Below are positions 38,825-43,503 of a stretch of 43,503 nucleotides of DNA, piece by piece; position 1 is the stretch's first letter; the number at the start of each line of letters is the position of its first letter. This DNA is from Sporosarcina sp. GTDB lineage: Bacteria; Bacillota; Bacilli; Bacillales_A; Planococcaceae. The notes under the pieces are model-generated. The model did no database searches and was not told the origin of the DNA. It saw nothing but the letters and a program-made list of their open reading frames with translations. The position numbers and the translations under genes are program-made. The DNA lies in the NCBI RefSeq assembly GCF_029257255.1, contig NZ_JARICI010000002.1, positions 1-43,503 of the forward strand, given 5' to 3'.

Positions 38825-39058
38825 TCAAAACCAGGTGGCCCATCTTCCTGACCAATAGGATATGTCTAAAAAGAAATTTGATACGGTCGAACCAATTGCA
38901 ATACTTAGCAAAATAAACAAAAGCTGTGTTTGCAACACCCGATTTTTACGAATGATCGCTTGAGGCAATATCGCCTGTAATGCATAAAAACTAATTCCAA
39001 TGAAAAAAATATGTGAAACAATCGCGAGTAATGGATTACTGCCGAGTGAACTCATCAT
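38825..39058 (-). CDS. ywzB: DUF1146 membrane protein YwzB
   Basis: The 77-residue protein has two membrane spans (LLAIVSHIFFIGISFYAL and LLFILLSIAIGSTVSNFF) and the DUF1146 tail FLDISYW. The function is unknown. ATG 39058 and ATG 39055 both follow AAAGGAG (5 and 8 bases). The upstream TTG start that the frame allows is unlikely. In B. subtilis ywzB likewise follows the atp operon; ywmA and ywmB, which come next there, are absent. Confidence 0.9.
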   Translation of the reverse strand: MMSSLGSNPLLAIVSHIFFIGISFYALQAILPQAIIRKNRVLQTQLLFILLSIAIGSTVSNFFLDISYWSGRWATWF

Positions 39059-39086
39059 CCACACTCCTTTCAAAAAAATAATACGG

Positions 39087-39222
39087 TTTGGTGCGCTGCA
39101 GTCGCTTTTTGGTGCGGCTAATTTTAACTTTGGTTCGGCTACACGAAACTTTTGGGCGCTCTAAGTCTGTTTTGGTTCGTTCCAAAACGTTTTTCGCGCT
39201 TTCTGATGAACTTTTGGCGCAC
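39087..39222 (+). repeat. Family B 21-bp array, seven units
   Basis: Cores TTGGTGCG, TTGGTGCG, TTGGTTCG, TTTGGGCG, TTGGTTCG, TTCGCGCT and TTGGCGCA start at 39088, 39109, 39130, 39151, 39172, 39193 and 39214: six exact 21-base steps. Spacers are not conserved. The array fills the space between the atpC terminator and ywzB. Confidence 0.93.
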
Positions 39223-39267
39223 TTGCCTAGTTTCAGACTAATTATTATTACGAAACCATCAAAACAC

Positions 39268-39303
39268 TAAAAATGGGCGGACAGAAACAAATTCTGTCCG
39301 CCC
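39268..39303 (-). terminator. Terminator of the atp operon
   Basis: GGGCGGACAGAA pairs perfectly with its complement across a five-base loop; the minus strand continues ATTTTTAG. It lies 13 bases past the atpC stop. Confidence 0.93.
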
Positions 39304-39315
39304 TTATACTGCTAT

Positions 39316-39720
39316 TTATATACGCTGCTCATACACTTGCATACGGTTGATGGCACGTTTCAAATCAAGTTCAGCCAAACGGTGATCCAGACTATCAGAA
39401 GTTTTCTTCAAGTCAGTCTCAGCCTTATCTGCTGCTTTCTTTGCGCGTGCAATATCAATGGACTCAGCCATTTCAGCACTTTGCGCCAATACAGTAACCA
39501 CTTCAGGACGGACTTCTATGAAACCTCCGTGGACTGCGACAGTTTCTGTCTTGCCGTCTGTTTTAATGCGAAGTGCACCAATTTGAAGTGGTGCTACCAT
39601 AGCGATGTGGCCGGGAAGAACCCCGATTTCACCAGCTTCGGTAACTGCAATCACCATGTTTGCATCCATTTCACAAACAGGGCCGTCGGGAGTGACGATA
39701 TTCACTTTGATTTTACTCAT
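39316..39720 (-). CDS. atpC: ATP synthase F1 epsilon subunit
   Basis: Epsilon is part of the central rotor stalk and inhibits ATP hydrolysis. The 134 residues have the N-terminal beta sandwich (MSKIKVNIVTPDGPVCEMDA, GEIGVLPGHIAMVAPL, VHGGFIEVRPEVVTVLA) and a C-terminal helical hairpin (DIARAKKAADKAETDL, LKRAINRMQVYEQRI). It starts at 39720 after AGGAGGG and is the last gene of the atp operon. Confidence 0.97.
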   Translation of the reverse strand: MSKIKVNIVTPDGPVCEMDANMVIAVTEAGEIGVLPGHIAMVAPLQIGALRIKTDGKTETVAVHGGFIEVRPEVVTVLAQSAEMAESIDIARAKKAADKAETDLKKTSDSLDHRLAELDLKRAINRMQVYEQRI

Positions 39721-39744
39721 TTTTTTCCCTCCTGGTCCCTATTC

Positions 39745-42056
<2,312 letters not shown>

Positions 42057-42091
42057 CTATTCACCACCTTTATTTTAAGATCAGTTCAAGA

Positions 42092-43503
42092 TTATGCTTC
42101 TGAAGAAACGAAGTTTTTCTTGAATTCGTTGAACGCTGCGCTCATTACGTCATCCGCTGGAAGATCTTTCGTTGTACGGATATGATCATAAACTTCCGTG
42201 TGGTTTGATTCTAACCAGCTAGTGATTTCAGCTTCAAAACGCAATACGTCTTTTACTGGAATATCGTCGAGATAACCGCGTGTCAGTGCATAAAGACTGA
42301 TAACTTGGTATTCGACTTTCAACGGTTTGTTCAAGTCCTGCTTCAAGATTTCAACTGTACGCTGACCGCGGTCCAGTTTTGCTCTTGTTGTAGGATCCAA
42401 ATCTGAACCGAATTGAGAGAATGCTTCTAGTTCACGGAACGCTGCCAGGTCCAAACGAAGTGTACCGGCAACTTTCTTCATCGCTTTAATTTGCGCCGAT
42501 CCACCAACTCGGGAAACGGAAAGACCTGCGTTGATAGCAGGACGTACGCCTGAGAAGAATAGGTCGGACTGAAGGAAGATCTGTCCGTCTGTAATAGAGA
42601 TTACGTTCGTTGGAATATAAGCGGAGATATCTCCAGCTTGTGTTTCAACGAATGGAAGTGCAGTAATAGAACCTGCTCCTAATGAGTCATTCAATTTTGC
42701 AGCACGTTCAAGTAAACGGCTGTGCAAGTAGAAGACATCCCCTGGATATGCTTCACGGCCTGGAGGACGACGAAGTAGAAGGGAAAGTTCACGGTAAGCT
42801 GCAGCTTGTTTAGATAGATCATCATAAACAATTAGTACGTGCTTGCCGTCGAACATGAATTCTTCTGCCATTGAAATACCTGTGTATGGTGCAAGGTAAA
42901 GCATTGGAGACGGGCTTGACGCAGATGCTGTAACAACAATTGTGTAATCAAGAGCACCATTGCGGCGTAGAGTTTCAACAACTCCACGAACAGTGGATTC
43001 TTTTTGTCCAATTGCTACATAGATACAGATCATGTCCTGGTCTGCCTGGTTAAGAATCGCATCGATCGCAACAGTAGTCTTACCTGTTTGACGGTCACCG
43101 ATGATTAATTCACGCTGTCCACGGCCGATAGGAACTAGAGCGTCAATCGCTTTGATTCCTGTTTGCAGTGGTTCGTGAACTGATTTACGCGCCATAACCC
43201 CTTGTGCAGGGCTTTCGATAGGGCGTGTTTTTGTTGTGTTGATCGGACCTAATCCGTCAACTGGTTGTCCAAGTGACTTGACGACACGGCCGATCAATTC
43301 TTCTCCGACTGGTACTTCCATAATACGACCTGTACGACGAACTTCATCGCCTTCTTTAATGTCTGTGTATGGCCCTAGGATAACGATACCTACGTTGTTC
43401 GCTTCCAAGTTTTGTGCCAGACCCATTACGCCGGTAGAGAACTCAAGAAGTTCCCCCGCCATGACATTGTCGAGGCCATGAGCAAGTGCGATACCGTCAC
43501 CTA
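42092..43503 (-). CDS. atpA: ATP synthase F1 alpha subunit, N-terminus cut by the window edge
   Basis: The visible 470 residues lack roughly the first 30-35 of the family. The frame continues to the window edge ([13 protein letters not shown] before [20 protein letters not shown]). The P-loop [15 protein letters not shown], the [17 protein letters not shown] segment, [20 protein letters not shown] and [13 protein letters not shown] are all present. Alpha binds nucleotide at non-catalytic sites. It is followed by atpG, atpD and atpC. Confidence 0.98.
   Translation of the reverse strand, partial: GDGIALAHGLDNVMAGELLEFSTGVMGLAQNLEANNVGIVILGPYTDIKEGDEVRRTGRIMEVPVGEELIGRVVKSLGQPVDGLGPINTTKTRPIESPAQGVMARKSVHEPLQTGIKAIDALVPIGRGQRELIIGDRQTGKTTVAIDAILNQADQDMICIYVAIGQKESTVRGVVETLRRNGALDYTIVVTASASSPSPMLYLAPYTGISMAEEFMFDGKHVLIVYDDLSKQAAAYRELSLLLRRPPGREAYPGDVFYLHSRLLERAAKLNDSLGAGSITALPFVETQAGDISAYIPTNVISITDGQIFLQSDLFFSGVRPAINAGLSVSRVGGSAQIKAMKKVAGTLRLDLAAFRELEAFSQFGSDLDPTTRAKLDRGQRTVEILKQDLNKPLKVEYQVISLYALTRGYLDDIPVKDVLRFEAEITSWLESNHTEVYDHIRTTKDLPADDVMSAAFNEFKKNFVSSEA

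Overview
The window is chromosomal DNA of an endospore-forming, flagellated, Gram-positive bacterium of the order Bacillales. It carries SpoIIGA, sigma-E, sigma-G, SpoIID, SpoIIQ, SpoIIID, DivIVA, SepF, Mbl, a PyrR-controlled pyr operon and an F1Fo ATPase. Gene order and protein style suggest a Planococcaceae member, perhaps Sporosarcina-like; this is inference from memory, not from a search. There are no tRNA or rRNA genes, no CRISPR array, no phage genes and no transposase.

Layout. (1) 1-7274, minus strand: lspA-ylyB, then a promoter and PyrR attenuator, then pyrR-pyrP-pyrB-pyrC-carA-carB (carB runs off the left edge). (2) 7420-16325, minus strand: spoIIGA-sigE-sigG-ylmC-ylmE-sepF-ylmG-ylmH-divIVA, then a T-box-controlled ileS. 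Blocks 1 and 2 follow the Bacillus subtilis spoIIG-to-pyr order, without ylmA and ylmD. (3) 16326-17270: a gene-free, repeat-rich spacer. (4) 17271-21583, plus strand: ywqB-ywqA (SWIM protein and SNF2 helicase). (5) 21584-28638: ssbB, ywpF, a lipoprotein, small unknown genes, fabZ, an EpuA-like protein, flhP, flhO and mbl. (6) 29163-33959: a glycerol block glpD-glpP-glpF-glpK lying between mbl and spoIIID. (7) 34534-43503, minus strand: atpA-atpG-atpD-atpC, ywzB, murA, spoIID, spoIIQ, spoIIID. Blocks 4, 5 and 7 match another part of the B. subtilis map, so the spacer at 16.3-17.3 kb looks like a junction between two conserved blocks, and the glp genes look inserted into the second.

Most unusual points. 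First, the CarA glutaminase has Gly where the catalytic Cys should be, with further changes in the glutamine pocket; this would fit an ammonia-dependent carbamoyl-phosphate synthase. Second, many intergenic regions carry degenerate tandem arrays with an exact 21-bp period. Family A is built on TATGAGCGC and closes with TATGATYAWC; family B is built on TTTTGGYKCG. I know of no named family with these rules. Third, a hairpin-forming dispersed repeat of about 130-215 bp is present in four copies, and a roughly 146-bp unit is triplicated upstream of spoIIGA. Repeats sit at the block junction and on both sides of the glp insertion.
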